Below are positions 51,038 to 60,290 of a DNA stretch of 64,000 bases, piece by piece (the first letter of the stretch is position 1; each line of letters starts with the position of its first letter). The notes below the pieces were generated by a model that had not been told where the DNA came from, did no database searches, and worked only from the letters and a program-made list of their open reading frames with translations. The stretch is from Bin25 sp026709415 (lineage in GTDB: Bacteria; Bacteroidota; Bacteroidia; Flavobacteriales; Flavobacteriaceae). The stretch spans positions 930,001 through 994,000 of the forward strand of contig OZ241330.1 of NCBI GenBank assembly GCA_965200045.1, read 5' to 3'. Position numbers and translations under genes: made by a program.

Positions 51038-53266
51038 TTATGATTCACTTTTCGAAGGTTTTCGAAACTTTCTAAAATTTTTATTAGGCCTTTTATTTTG
51101 ATGACTGAATTTAGATGAATTTGAATTTGAACGTTGATGGGGTTTATGAGGTTGATAGCCCTCAGGTTTTGGAAGTAATACTCTCCTAGAGACTTTCATC
51201 TTTTTTGTTCGAGAATCAATGCCTAAATATTTGACGTCAACTTCTTGACCAATTTCAAGTACGGAATGAACATCATGGACTTTCCCCCACTTTAATTCAG
51301 AGATATGCAACAAAACTTCATTTCCTGGGACAAATTCGACAACGGCCCCAAAATCGACGATTTTAATAACCTTTACTGTATAGACTTCGCCTTGTTTTGG
51401 AACAAAAATGATATTTTCAATTTTCTTAATGGCTAAATCGATTTTTTCTTGATTGACTCCTAGAATTTCAACAATACCTTGCTCATCAACTTCTTCGATA
51501 ACAATGGTTGTTTCAGTTTCTTTTTGAATCTCTTGAATCACTTTTCCACTAGGACCGATAATAGCTCCTATGAAATCAGCTGGCACCGTTATTTTAATGA
51601 TTTTGGGGGCATGAGGTTTAATATTTTCTCTAGGCTTATCAATGACTTGATTCATGAGCTTGAGAATGTGTAACCGGCCAATTCTAGCTTGCTCAAGCGC
51701 CTGCTGGAGCACTTCAAAACTCAACCCTTCTATCTTGATATCCATTTGGCAAGCGGTGATTCCATTGGCCGTTCCAGTCACTTTAAAATCCATATCTCCC
51801 AAGTGATCTTCATCACCGATGATGTCGGAAAGAACGATGAAATCATCGTTGTTACTCACCAAACCCATGGCGATTCCGGAAACCGTTTTATCGATTTGAA
51901 TTCCGGCATCCATCAATGCCATCGATGAAGCACAAACGGTGGCCATCGATGAAGATCCATTGGATTCTAAAATATCGGAAACCACTCGGATGGTATAAGG
52001 ACATTCTTGAGGAATTAAATTTTTTAATGCTCTTTGGGCTAGATTTCCATGGCCAACTTCTCTTCTTGAAGTTCCCCTTATGGGTCTGGCTTCTCCAGTA
52101 GAAAAAGGGGGAAAATTGTAATGCAAATAAAATTTCTCCTCACTTTGTAAAGTCGGTATATCGATGACATTGGCTTCTCGGGAGGTGCCCAAAGTCGTCG
52201 TGGCGAGAGCTTGAGTTTCACCTCGAGAAAAAATAGCCGAACCATGAGTGCCATACAAATAATCGACTTCACACCAGATATCTCTTATATCGGTTGATTT
52301 CCGACCATCAAGTCGTTTTCCTTTCTTCAACATGAGATCCCGGACGGCCTTTTTCTTCACTTCTTTGAGGTAGTGGCTAAACTGTTTGGTTTTTTCTTCA
52401 ATTTCTTCCGGATCAAATTTTGACAGATAATCCTCTTTGGCTAGCTCGAAAAATTCAGAACGTTCTTTTTTAGTATAACCTTTTGAAGCTATTTTGTAAT
52501 ATTTGTCATAAAGTGATTGATTGATATCAGATTCCAGATCTTTATCTTCTTCAAATCGTTCATACTCGCGGGTGGGTTTTTCACCAACTTTTTTGACAAG
52601 AGCATTTTGAGCTTCGATATGGGTTTTGATGGCTTGATGTCCAAAATCAATCGCCCCAATCATTTCGGCTTCAGAAATCTCTTTGAATTCTCCTTCAACC
52701 ATCATGACCGAATCTTGACTAGCTCCGACAATGATATCGATATCTGAATCAGCCAGCTGTGATTTACTCGGGTTGAGAACATATTGACCGTCAATCCGTC
52801 CCACCCGAACTTCTGATACGCGATCCGCAAAAGGAATATCAGAAAGAGCAATGGCCGTTGAAGCGGCTAATCCAGCTAAAAAGTCAGGGATCACTTCATC
52901 ATCATGAGACATCAATTGAATCATCACTTGAGTTTCTGCATGATAATCCCATGGAAATAATGGTCGTAACATCCGATCGACCAATCGCATGGTCAAAATT
53001 TCTTCCGTAGATGGACGGGCTTCCCTCTTAAAAAACCCACCAGGAAATCTACCCGCTGCGGCAAATTTTTCTCTATAATCAACCGTTAGTGGTAAAAAAT
53101 CAACATCACTTTGTTCTTTTGAAGAAACTACCGTGGCCAGTAGGGTACAGTGTTTTAAGGTGACAACGACGGAACCATCGGCTTGTTTGGCCAGTTTTCC
53201 AGTTTCTAAAGTGATGACGTCACCATTGGGTTGTATAATTTCTTGTCGATGAGTTTTAGGAATCAT
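51038..53266 (-). CDS. pnp: Polynucleotide phosphorylase
   Basis: 742 residues. Two RNase PH domains (the first with LTVDYREKFAAAGRFPGGFFKREARP; the second with GQTQALATTTLG-like GETQALATTTLGTSRE and FSTGEARPIRGTSRREVGHG), then a KH domain (IIGPSGKVIQEIQKET) and an S1 domain (VYTVKVIKIVDFGAVVEF). The tail is basic (NKRPNKNFRKFRKPSK), likely RNA-binding. It degrades RNA from the 3' end with phosphate. Confidence 0.97.
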   Translation of the reverse strand: MIPKTHRQEIIQPNGDVITLETGKLAKQADGSVVVTLKHCTLLATVVSSKEQSDVDFLPLTVDYREKFAAAGRFPGGFFKREARPSTEEILTMRLVDRMLRPLFPWDYHAETQVMIQLMSHDDEVIPDFLAGLAASTAIALSDIPFADRVSEVRVGRIDGQYVLNPSKSQLADSDIDIIVGASQDSVMMVEGEFKEISEAEMIGAIDFGHQAIKTHIEAQNALVKKVGEKPTREYERFEEDKDLESDINQSLYDKYYKIASKGYTKKERSEFFELAKEDYLSKFDPEEIEEKTKQFSHYLKEVKKKAVRDLMLKKGKRLDGRKSTDIRDIWCEVDYLYGTHGSAIFSRGETQALATTTLGTSREANVIDIPTLQSEEKFYLHYNFPPFSTGEARPIRGTSRREVGHGNLAQRALKNLIPQECPYTIRVVSDILESNGSSSMATVCASSMALMDAGIQIDKTVSGIAMGLVSNNDDFIVLSDIIGDEDHLGDMDFKVTGTANGITACQMDIKIEGLSFEVLQQALEQARIGRLHILKLMNQVIDKPRENIKPHAPKIIKITVPADFIGAIIGPSGKVIQEIQKETETTIVIEEVDEQGIVEILGVNQEKIDLAIKKIENIIFVPKQGEVYTVKVIKIVDFGAVVEFVPGNEVLLHISELKWGKVHDVHSVLEIGQEVDVKYLGIDSRTKKMKVSRRVLLPKPEGYQPHKPHQRSNSNSSKFSHQNKRPNKNFRKFRKPSKSES

Positions 53267-53351
53267 GTTGTGTTTTATTTAATCTCCAATGAGTTTATTT
53301 CTCAAAGGATTATTGTTAATAAGCAAGTGAAGGATAGAAAACGATGAGTTT

Positions 53352-53621
53352 CTATTTTCGAAGTTTAAGTTGTTTAATGATGGTCCTGTATCGATTGATA
53401 TCAACAGAAATCAAATAGTTCAATAATCTTCTTCTCTTGCCCACTAGTTTAATCAGGGAGCGTTTAGTATTGAAGTCCTTATGATTATTTTTTAGATGTT
53501 CAGAAAGCCGTTTAACTCTTTCGGTCATTATGGCTATCTGAACTTCTGAAACGCCAGTATTTGACTGGGATCCACCAAATTTTTTGTAAATCTTACTCTT
53601 TTCTTCTTTAGTCAGAGTCAT
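53352..53621 (-). CDS. rpsO: Ribosomal protein S15
   Basis: 89 residues from the internal ATG giving MTLTKEEKSKIYKKFGG; the frame continues upstream but that part lies in the promoter zone. GVSEVQIAIMTERVKRLSEHLK, HKDFNTKRSLIKLVGKRRRLLNYL and the C-terminal DINRYRTIIKQLKLRK are S15 hallmarks. The rpsO-pnp order is widely conserved. Confidence 0.97.
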   Translation of the reverse strand: MTLTKEEKSKIYKKFGGSQSNTGVSEVQIAIMTERVKRLSEHLKNNHKDFNTKRSLIKLVGKRRRLLNYLISVDINRYRTIIKQLKLRK

Positions 53622-53648
53622 TGTATCTATGCTTACTTTTTTCGGAGG

Positions 53649-53656
53649 CAAATATA
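53649..53656 (-). promoter_or_regulatory. rpsO promoter -7 element
   Basis: Minus-strand TATATTTG matches TAnnTTTG and ends 27 nt before the rpsO ATG. It lies inside the longer open frame, supporting the ATG at 53621 as the real start. No clear -33 element. Confidence 0.5.
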
Positions 53657-53731
53657 GAAAAACTCCATCAGCTTCATACACATGACTTTATTCCCTAAAG
53701 GAGGGATCCTTTCAAATTTCAAAAAGATAAA

Positions 53732-54589
53732 TTATTTTCTGATTTTACGATTTTGAATCAAATCCAAATACAAATTGATTTTGTTCTTGAGTTCGGGTCG
53801 AGTGACAATAAAATCAAGAAAGCCTTTATCTAGTTGAAACTCTGAAGTCTGAAAACCATTTGGGAGATCTTTTCCAACCGTATCTCGAACCACTCTGGGT
53901 CCGGCAAACGCTATCAGAGCATTAGGTTCTGCAATATTGACATCACCAAGCATAGCAAAAGAAGCTGTCGTTCCTCCAGTGGTCGGATGAGTACATAAAG
54001 AAATATAAGGTATTCTAGCTTCCGCTAGTTCTACAAGTTTGGCCGAGGTTTTGGCCATTTGCATCAGTGAAGTCGCTGATTCCATCATACGGGCTCCTCC
54101 AGACTTAGCAATCGAAACAAAAGGGAGTTTATTGGCGATACTATAATCTACTGCACGAGAAAATTTTTCCCCAACAACGGAACCCATAGAACCACCAATA
54201 AATTCGAAATCCATGGCGGCGATCACTATCGGTTCTCCTTTCGATAAACCAACGGCAACTCGGATGGCATCATCTAAACCAGTACTTTTGATGGCTGCTT
54301 TTAAACGTTCTTCATAAGTTTTTCGATCAGAAAAATTTAAAAAATCAGTCGGTTTGACCTCGGAAAACAACTCCTCAAAAGTTCCATCATCAAACAGGTA
54401 TTGAAAATACTTAGCACTACCAATGGGCATATGATGACCATCTTCCTTAGAGACATAATAATTTTTACTAAGCTCTTCTTTAGTTACAATTTTCCCAGAT
54501 GGGGTTTTATACCATTGACCATCAGGAATAATTTTCTTTTCTTCAGTTTTAGTTGTGATTCCTTTTAATGTTCTTTTAAACCAAGACAT
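53732..54589 (-). CDS. accD: Acetyl-CoA carboxylase carboxyltransferase beta subunit (zinc ligands lost)
   Basis: 285 residues. Crotonase-like core: VGLSKGEPIVIAAMDFEFIGGSMGSVVGEK, AKSGGARMMESATSLMQMAK, HPTTGGTTASFAMLGD and FAGPRVV. The N-terminal segment aligned to the four-Cys zinc finger reads KTPSGKI (29-32) and VSKEDGHH (47-50), so all four Cys are gone while the fold spacing stays. It makes malonyl-CoA with AccA. Confidence 0.96.
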   Translation of the reverse strand: MSWFKRTLKGITTKTEEKKIIPDGQWYKTPSGKIVTKEELSKNYYVSKEDGHHMPIGSAKYFQYLFDDGTFEELFSEVKPTDFLNFSDRKTYEERLKAAIKSTGLDDAIRVAVGLSKGEPIVIAAMDFEFIGGSMGSVVGEKFSRAVDYSIANKLPFVSIAKSGGARMMESATSLMQMAKTSAKLVELAEARIPYISLCTHPTTGGTTASFAMLGDVNIAEPNALIAFAGPRVVRDTVGKDLPNGFQTSEFQLDKGFLDFIVTRPELKNKINLYLDLIQNRKIRK

Positions 54590-54634
54590 CGTTTAGAATT
54601 AAATAAATTGTAGAATAAACGCTATTGAATTCTC

Positions 54635-55702
54635 TTAAAGAGTATTGACATTATTGAGCGTTGTAAAAGCTTGAGATAATCGATCTCTAAAAGAAATCTC
54701 ACCATATCGCAACCAACTTCTGGGATCATAATATTTTTTATTGGGTGAGTTTTCACCATCTGGATTCCCAATTTGAGATTTTAAATAGGGAGCTTTGTCA
54801 TTAAAGTAATCCCGAACTCCAGTCATAAAGGCATACTGTAAATCAGTATCGATATTCATTTTAATCACACCATATCCAATGGCTTCTTTGATTTCTTCAG
54901 AAGTAGAGCCCGATCCGCCATGGAATACAAAATCGATATGATTTTTTGGTAGATTTAGTTTTTCGGAAAGATACTGTTGAGAATTTTTTAAGATTTCAGG
55001 TTTCAAGACCACATTGCCCGGTTTGTAAACCCCATGAACATTACCAAAAGAAGCGGCAATGATGAATTGATCACTAATCTGGCTGAGTTCGGAATAAGCA
55101 TATGCCACTTCTGAGGGTTGTGTATATAGTTTTGAAGAATCCACATCTGAATTGTCAATCCCATCTTCTTCACCGCCTGTGACTCCTAATTCAATTTCTA
55201 GCGTCATTCCCATTTTGGTCATTCGTTTAAAATATTCTTTACAAATAGAAATATTTTCTTCAAGCGGTTCCGCCGATAAATCAATCATGTGAGAAGAAAA
55301 TAGAGGTTCTCCAGTAGCGGCATAATAATCTTCATTGGCTCTAATCAAACCATCTAACCATGGAAGTAGTTTTTTGGGACAATGGTCAGTATGCAAAATC
55401 ACGGTGGCACCATAAGTTTTCGCCAGTGTTCGGACTACTTGGGCCCCGGCGATGGCGCCAGAAATGGTGGCTTGTTCATTGGTATTAGACAAGCCTTTCC
55501 CTGCCATAGAATAAGACCCCCCGTGAGAAAACTGAATGATGGCCGGACTATTGATGACAGAGGCTGTTTCTAATACAGCATTAATGGAATTACTCCCAAC
55601 GACATTAACGGCTGGCAATGCAAAGTGATTGGCTTTTGCTAGTTGAAAAATTTTTTGCACTTCTTTTCCTGTGACTACACCAGTTGATATCGTTTCAACC
55701 AT
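54635..55702 (-). CDS. fba: Class II fructose-bisphosphate aldolase
   Basis: 355 residues from the ATG at 55702. Zinc ligand region ILHTDHCPKK, the catalytic and metal segment MTLEIELGVTGGEEDG, ASFGNVHGVYKPG, VFHGGSGS and KMNIDTDLQYAF are class IIA signatures. An upstream TTG at 55720 overlaps the probable -7 element, so it is rejected. It serves glycolysis and gluconeogenesis. Confidence 0.97.
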   Translation of the reverse strand: MVETISTGVVTGKEVQKIFQLAKANHFALPAVNVVGSNSINAVLETASVINSPAIIQFSHGGSYSMAGKGLSNTNEQATISGAIAGAQVVRTLAKTYGATVILHTDHCPKKLLPWLDGLIRANEDYYAATGEPLFSSHMIDLSAEPLEENISICKEYFKRMTKMGMTLEIELGVTGGEEDGIDNSDVDSSKLYTQPSEVAYAYSELSQISDQFIIAASFGNVHGVYKPGNVVLKPEILKNSQQYLSEKLNLPKNHIDFVFHGGSGSTSEEIKEAIGYGVIKMNIDTDLQYAFMTGVRDYFNDKAPYLKSQIGNPDGENSPNKKYYDPRSWLRYGEISFRDRLSQAFTTLNNVNTL

Positions 55703-55717
55703 TTGAATATTTTTGGG

Positions 55718-55725
55718 CAAAGTTA
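55718..55725 (-). promoter_or_regulatory. fba promoter -7 element
   Basis: Minus-strand TAACTTTG fits TAnnTTTG and ends 15 nt before the ATG at 55702; transcription would start about 5-10 nt before that ATG. It decides the start choice for fba. No good -33 TTTG was seen. Confidence 0.45.
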
Positions 55726-55847
55726 AAAAGTTTTGAATCAGTTGATTTTGAGTTAAATCGAAAGATCCCTCAAAACCTGTGTTTTAAAATCCTCTGTAAA
55801 AATCATTAGTGATGATGGGGATCTATTATTAAGTAACTGGTCATAAA

Positions 55848-57338
55848 ATGAGTGGAAAGTGTTGTTTTTTTACGATATCCGTCATATATGCCATGCTCTT
55901 TTTATACTCTTGTGACGATAGTTCTCCCACGCTTCCAGATACCCTTTCTCCTCCTCAAAGAGTAACTTTCTTGGTTTCTACTTCAGCCAGTGAAGGGGGT
56001 TTGATTACTCCAAATCAAACCATCCAAAGCGGCCGACTAGTCTCCATCGTAGCCACTCCTGATGAGGCGTATCAATTAAAGGAATGGAAAGGAAATTGTG
56101 GAAGTTTTAGCAAAGATCATTTGGAGGTTAGTTTCATACCATCAGGAGATTGTGAAATAGAAGCGATATTTGAAAAAATGAAAGACCCGACGACTCCTAT
56201 TCAAACAGAAGGATTTACCACCGACAAAAATAAAACTCGAATCGCTCTATTGGTCATCGACTTTCCCGATACTAGTAGCCGCGCCGAGTTTCCAACAGTT
56301 TCTGAAATTGAAAAGGCTTTAGAAGAAGGGGTGGCACTCGATTTTTTTAAAACCAATTCATACGGCCGTTTCGAATATGAAATCAGTGGTTTTGGTCCAT
56401 TCAACCATGAAAAAAACTATGTGGATTTAGAAGATATCGGGGATGTGCTTAATACACAATCCATTCAAATCAATGGGTTTAAAGAAGATGATTTTGATGT
56501 ATTTGCATTGATTCCAAGAACCGACAAAAAATATGACGGTGCCGCTGCGGCTCCATTTTGGAACTTGTCTGTGAATGGTCATTTGGTTGGTAATAAAAAG
56601 TGGAAACTTGTTAATCCCCTTTTCATCGGTGATTTTTCAAATGCATTCGTGCAAAAAGATTTTTTTGTTGAGAGTTACCCATTGACCATCTTCGAAAGAA
56701 TTTTTATTCATGAACTCATCCATTGCTTGGATATCGGTACCCATGCTAAATCAAAAACGAATGGCGAATATTACCATTACCAACCCGAAATCCCAAATAA
56801 CGGAGAAAATCTTAGTTTGGATTATGGAAATCAATTCGATATCATGGGAGGGAACAATTATGGGTACAATTTGAATGTGGCATTTCGAGATCAACTTTCT
56901 TGGCTTTCGACGACTCAAAAAACAACCATAATGGAAGTTGGTAGACATTCAGTAACTGTTTATCCCATCAATGACTCAGAAAATGTTGTTGCCGTAGCCA
57001 TTAAAACACCCCATGGAGATCGATATTACATCGAGTATCGGGATTTTGATTTTTGGGATCAAAGATCACATCTTACAGACAGTCATTCCATCATGTCGAA
57101 CAATAGCCAAGGGATCATGGTCAACTGGTTGGATTCTTGGGGCACTCCTCACCTGATCGATATGAGCCCCTCTCCTAATTATACTTATCAAGGAGATCAT
57201 TTTGACATCGGATCTCCTGATGTTCGTGATGTCGTATTGAAACCAGGAATGACCTATGATTCTCCTTCAGTCAAGTTGTCCAATGTCGTAGCAAATACCG
57301 ATAAGTCATATACATTCACTGTTGATGTGAAACCATAA
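55848..57338 (+). CDS. Surface lipoprotein: InlB-B-like repeat plus metzincin-like metalloprotease
   Basis: 496 residues. Lipobox LFLYSC (Cys about 22) followed by DDSS, again an acidic export-type start. Residues about 40-110 form one InlB-B-like repeat (EGGLITPNQTIQSG, KEWKGNCGSF, GDCEIEAIFEK) strikingly like the first repeat of the 1415-residue lipoprotein. The rest is a protease-like domain with FIHELIHCLDIGTH and, later, LDYGNQFDIMGG...RDQLSWL, the pattern of M6/M11-type (gametolysin-like) enzymes with a Met-turn. The third His is offset by one residue from the classic HExxHxxGxxH. It may process surface or host/prey proteins; the target is unknown. Confidence 0.8.
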   Translation: MSGKCCFFTISVIYAMLFLYSCDDSSPTLPDTLSPPQRVTFLVSTSASEGGLITPNQTIQSGRLVSIVATPDEAYQLKEWKGNCGSFSKDHLEVSFIPSGDCEIEAIFEKMKDPTTPIQTEGFTTDKNKTRIALLVIDFPDTSSRAEFPTVSEIEKALEEGVALDFFKTNSYGRFEYEISGFGPFNHEKNYVDLEDIGDVLNTQSIQINGFKEDDFDVFALIPRTDKKYDGAAAAPFWNLSVNGHLVGNKKWKLVNPLFIGDFSNAFVQKDFFVESYPLTIFERIFIHELIHCLDIGTHAKSKTNGEYYHYQPEIPNNGENLSLDYGNQFDIMGGNNYGYNLNVAFRDQLSWLSTTQKTTIMEVGRHSVTVYPINDSENVVAVAIKTPHGDRYYIEYRDFDFWDQRSHLTDSHSIMSNNSQGIMVNWLDSWGTPHLIDMSPSPNYTYQGDHFDIGSPDVRDVVLKPGMTYDSPSVKLSNVVANTDKSYTFTVDVKP

Positions 57339-57414
57339 ATTATCTAACACACATGAAAGCCATTTCGTCATGGATAGATTAAGGGTAAGCTCATCAATAG
57401 TTCACAAGATCAAA

Positions 57415-59979
57415 TCAAAAGGGATAATTGATGCCAATATTGAAGACCGCTTGATCAAGAGATAAACCACTCCACCAACGTTGACCGATATCTTGTGCTG
57501 GATCATGGGCTTTAAATCCAGTATCCAATCGAAGCACAAAAAACCGAAAGTCATACCTCAATCCAAGCCCAACCCCCACCGCTAATTCTGATAAATCGGA
57601 GAAGCCATCGAATCGTAGAGAGGGATCATCCACATCATCTAATGTGTTCCATATATTGCCGACATCTAGAAAAAAGGCCCCATGGAGTCCCCCCAAGATG
57701 GGATATCGATATTCTAAACTAGAAAACAATTTAAAATTAGCTTCATTCAATTCTTGCTGAGTTTGGTTTGTTCCGGGCCCCAAAGAATAGACTCGCCAAG
57801 CTCTATTATCATTAGTTCCACCGGCAAAATAAGATTCAGCAAATGGAATATTATTAGAGTTTCCAAAAGGGATGGCGATACCATTGAAAAGTCTCAATGC
57901 AAGTACTTGTCTAGAACCCAAAGACCATCTTTTGACCACATCCAATTCAATTTTGATGAACTGAGAAGGTTCTACACCTCCCCATTCGTATTTTCCTTGA
58001 TCATTGATTGAATTTCGCCTATTTCTTAGGACGATATCATTTAAAATGGTCCCGACCCAATCTAAGCCACCTCTTATTTGGAAAAAATGCTCATCCGCGA
58101 AATTTTCTTGAGTGGAATAATTAATATTTAATGACGATCCAAGAATCAAATTATTTGAAACCAATCGATCATACCGTTCTTTTAGGTTATTTAAAACTCG
58201 AAAGTGATTATCTCTAAAAAAAGACTCCATGGATGGGTTCGTAGAGGTATTTAAAAACCCCAACACCCCTCGAGGGATTTCTAAATCACCACCTTGGTTT
58301 TTATATTCTGAAAAATCATCATAGTTTTCTGCAATGGCATTAACTCTTTGATAGGTATTCGTATAAACATTGAAAAAATTATCAATATTTTGGTTGTTGA
58401 CATATTCAAAATCCAGTAAAGAAAAACTAATATTTGTATTTGAATTTGGATTCCATTGAAAAGAATAAACCGCATCATAAAATTGTTTATCAAGTCCTAT
58501 ATTCCTCTGAATCGAAGTGCCAAACAAAATATTAGTTTGAGGTAACATTTTTGGAGGGATCAACCGATTAAACCGAATCGGAAAAAATATCCGAGGGATT
58601 TCCATGGATAAATTCGCCCCAACTTCATAAAGATTAAAAAATTCATCACTTGGAGTAGGGATGTCACTCGATGAGCCAATGGTATTATCAAAACTCAATC
58701 GTAAAATTTCAGCCCCACGAAATACATTTCTCACTTCAAAAGAGACAATAGAACCTATTCCAAAATCTTGAACTTGTGAAGTTGATACATCGAATTCAAT
58801 TCCGAGCCGGAATCGATCTTTTGGTGTTAAATTAATTGATGAAATTAAACTTCGTTCTTTGTTTGGATCGGGAATAAAATCAATCCGTGGGTATTTGAAA
58901 TTTTCAAGTGAGGTATAGTATCTTAAAGTTTCATTCCTATCGACATCTCTGTAAAGGCTATCGAGTTTTATTTCAATTCCTCTTGTGAGAGTACTTGGTT
59001 TGTATTTTAGTTTTCCTCTCGAGTAAATAGTAAAATCACCATATTCTAAACTATTTAAGTCCTCAGATGTCCCAATGGCCGAGTCCACCCTGTTGATGTA
59101 GACATCGATTTTACCAATTTTATAGGGGACATATGGTTCTAAGAGGTAGTCCGAAAAATTGGAAGCTCTTTTTTGAAACCCTCCGACATCAATTTTTAAA
59201 GGCAGATACAATTCATGATTTAAACTATCAATCCCCAATTCAAACCGGATGCTATTTTGTTGATAATTATAAACGCCATTATTTCTTAAATAATTGACAA
59301 TACGACGTCTTTCTTCTTGCAAATCTGAAAACCGAAGAGGATCTCCTTTTTTAATCAGCGATAAATCCGATGAATGTTTTAATAGCGTATCTAATTCAGG
59401 AGAAATCGACTGATAATCAACGGCATCGAGAAAGTACTGATCATTCGTATGGACGATAAAATTTAAGTTGGCTTTGCTGGTATCAAATGGCTGAATCGTA
59501 TAGGATACTTCAGCGTCTAAAAATCCATAATTATTATAATAAGCGCGAATTTCTTCTCGAGTATATTCTAAAGATAAACTATCTATTAGTTTGGGAGCTT
59601 CACCGGCATTTTTTAGCCAGTTGTTGAATGAAGATTTATAGTTTTTTATTGTTTCAACTTGTTTAGGCGAAATCAGACGATGAACCCTGTTCAATCTTTT
59701 GGGTCTTTTGTTCAACCAAGATTCGAATTTCTCATCTGAATTAGTAGAGGCTAAATTGTATAGGTGAAGCCCAAAAGGAATATTTAAAAACCGTTTATTG
59801 GGGGCATTAACCGATAAATCAATAGGATCATGATTTTTAACCGTTTGATTATCAACAACCAATGATTGATTCATAATTAATAATTGATCCTCAGATAAAT
59901 GTTTGGTAACGCTACAATTACTGATAATTAAAACGATGGTTATCACACCTATTTTGCCAATAATTCGAAAGCTAAACAC
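57415..59979 (-). CDS. tamL: Translocation and assembly module lipoprotein TamL (BamA/TamA superfamily)
   Basis: 854 residues. Lipobox IISNC (Cys about 22), the feature that separates TamL from ordinary TamA. POTRA-like repeats follow (EEIRAYYNNYGFLDAEVSYTI; LQEERRRIVNYLRNNGVYNY), then a 16-strand-type barrel ending with WWSGLSLDQAVFNIGINYPF and a typical aromatic last residue. The motif ESYFAGGTNDNRAWRVYSLGPG is the family barrel signature. It inserts or exports proteins at the outer membrane. It is divergent from the TrmH-family gene, an order I recall as common in Bacteroidota. Confidence 0.9.
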   Translation of the reverse strand: MFSFRIIGKIGVITIVLIISNCSVTKHLSEDQLLIMNQSLVVDNQTVKNHDPIDLSVNAPNKRFLNIPFGLHLYNLASTNSDEKFESWLNKRPKRLNRVHRLISPKQVETIKNYKSSFNNWLKNAGEAPKLIDSLSLEYTREEIRAYYNNYGFLDAEVSYTIQPFDTSKANLNFIVHTNDQYFLDAVDYQSISPELDTLLKHSSDLSLIKKGDPLRFSDLQEERRRIVNYLRNNGVYNYQQNSIRFELGIDSLNHELYLPLKIDVGGFQKRASNFSDYLLEPYVPYKIGKIDVYINRVDSAIGTSEDLNSLEYGDFTIYSRGKLKYKPSTLTRGIEIKLDSLYRDVDRNETLRYYTSLENFKYPRIDFIPDPNKERSLISSINLTPKDRFRLGIEFDVSTSQVQDFGIGSIVSFEVRNVFRGAEILRLSFDNTIGSSSDIPTPSDEFFNLYEVGANLSMEIPRIFFPIRFNRLIPPKMLPQTNILFGTSIQRNIGLDKQFYDAVYSFQWNPNSNTNISFSLLDFEYVNNQNIDNFFNVYTNTYQRVNAIAENYDDFSEYKNQGGDLEIPRGVLGFLNTSTNPSMESFFRDNHFRVLNNLKERYDRLVSNNLILGSSLNINYSTQENFADEHFFQIRGGLDWVGTILNDIVLRNRRNSINDQGKYEWGGVEPSQFIKIELDVVKRWSLGSRQVLALRLFNGIAIPFGNSNNIPFAESYFAGGTNDNRAWRVYSLGPGTNQTQQELNEANFKLFSSLEYRYPILGGLHGAFFLDVGNIWNTLDDVDDPSLRFDGFSDLSELAVGVGLGLRYDFRFFVLRLDTGFKAHDPAQDIGQRWWSGLSLDQAVFNIGINYPF

Positions 59980-60290
59980 CTATAAATTGAATAAAAATTC
60001 TGTCTCAATCATATTATCAACTAGATTGCAAAATTCCAGTCACGTTAGTGTCGATCTGTCGATAATTTAGCAATATTAAAACGGAAAAGGGAATTTATAT
60101 TATAAACGCATCGATTGTACATTCCTCATCTGGAAGGTACGGTGATTTTCCATCGACCAATAACCTATTCTATAAGTCTCCCCATTGTTCCAATTTTGCG
60201 TTTAAAACTAAAAATAATTACAACTTTCCATGATCAAAAGTTAGCGATGCTAAGGTTTCAAAACAACTATTTCCAATCTAGCAAAAACAT
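59980..60290. other. Divergent intergenic region, tamL / TrmH-family gene
   Basis: 311 bp, AT-rich, no gene. It must contain both promoters. The nearest -7-like match for tamL is TAACTTTTG on the minus strand near 60234-60242, which has one extra T. No stable hairpin was noticed. Confidence 0.4.
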
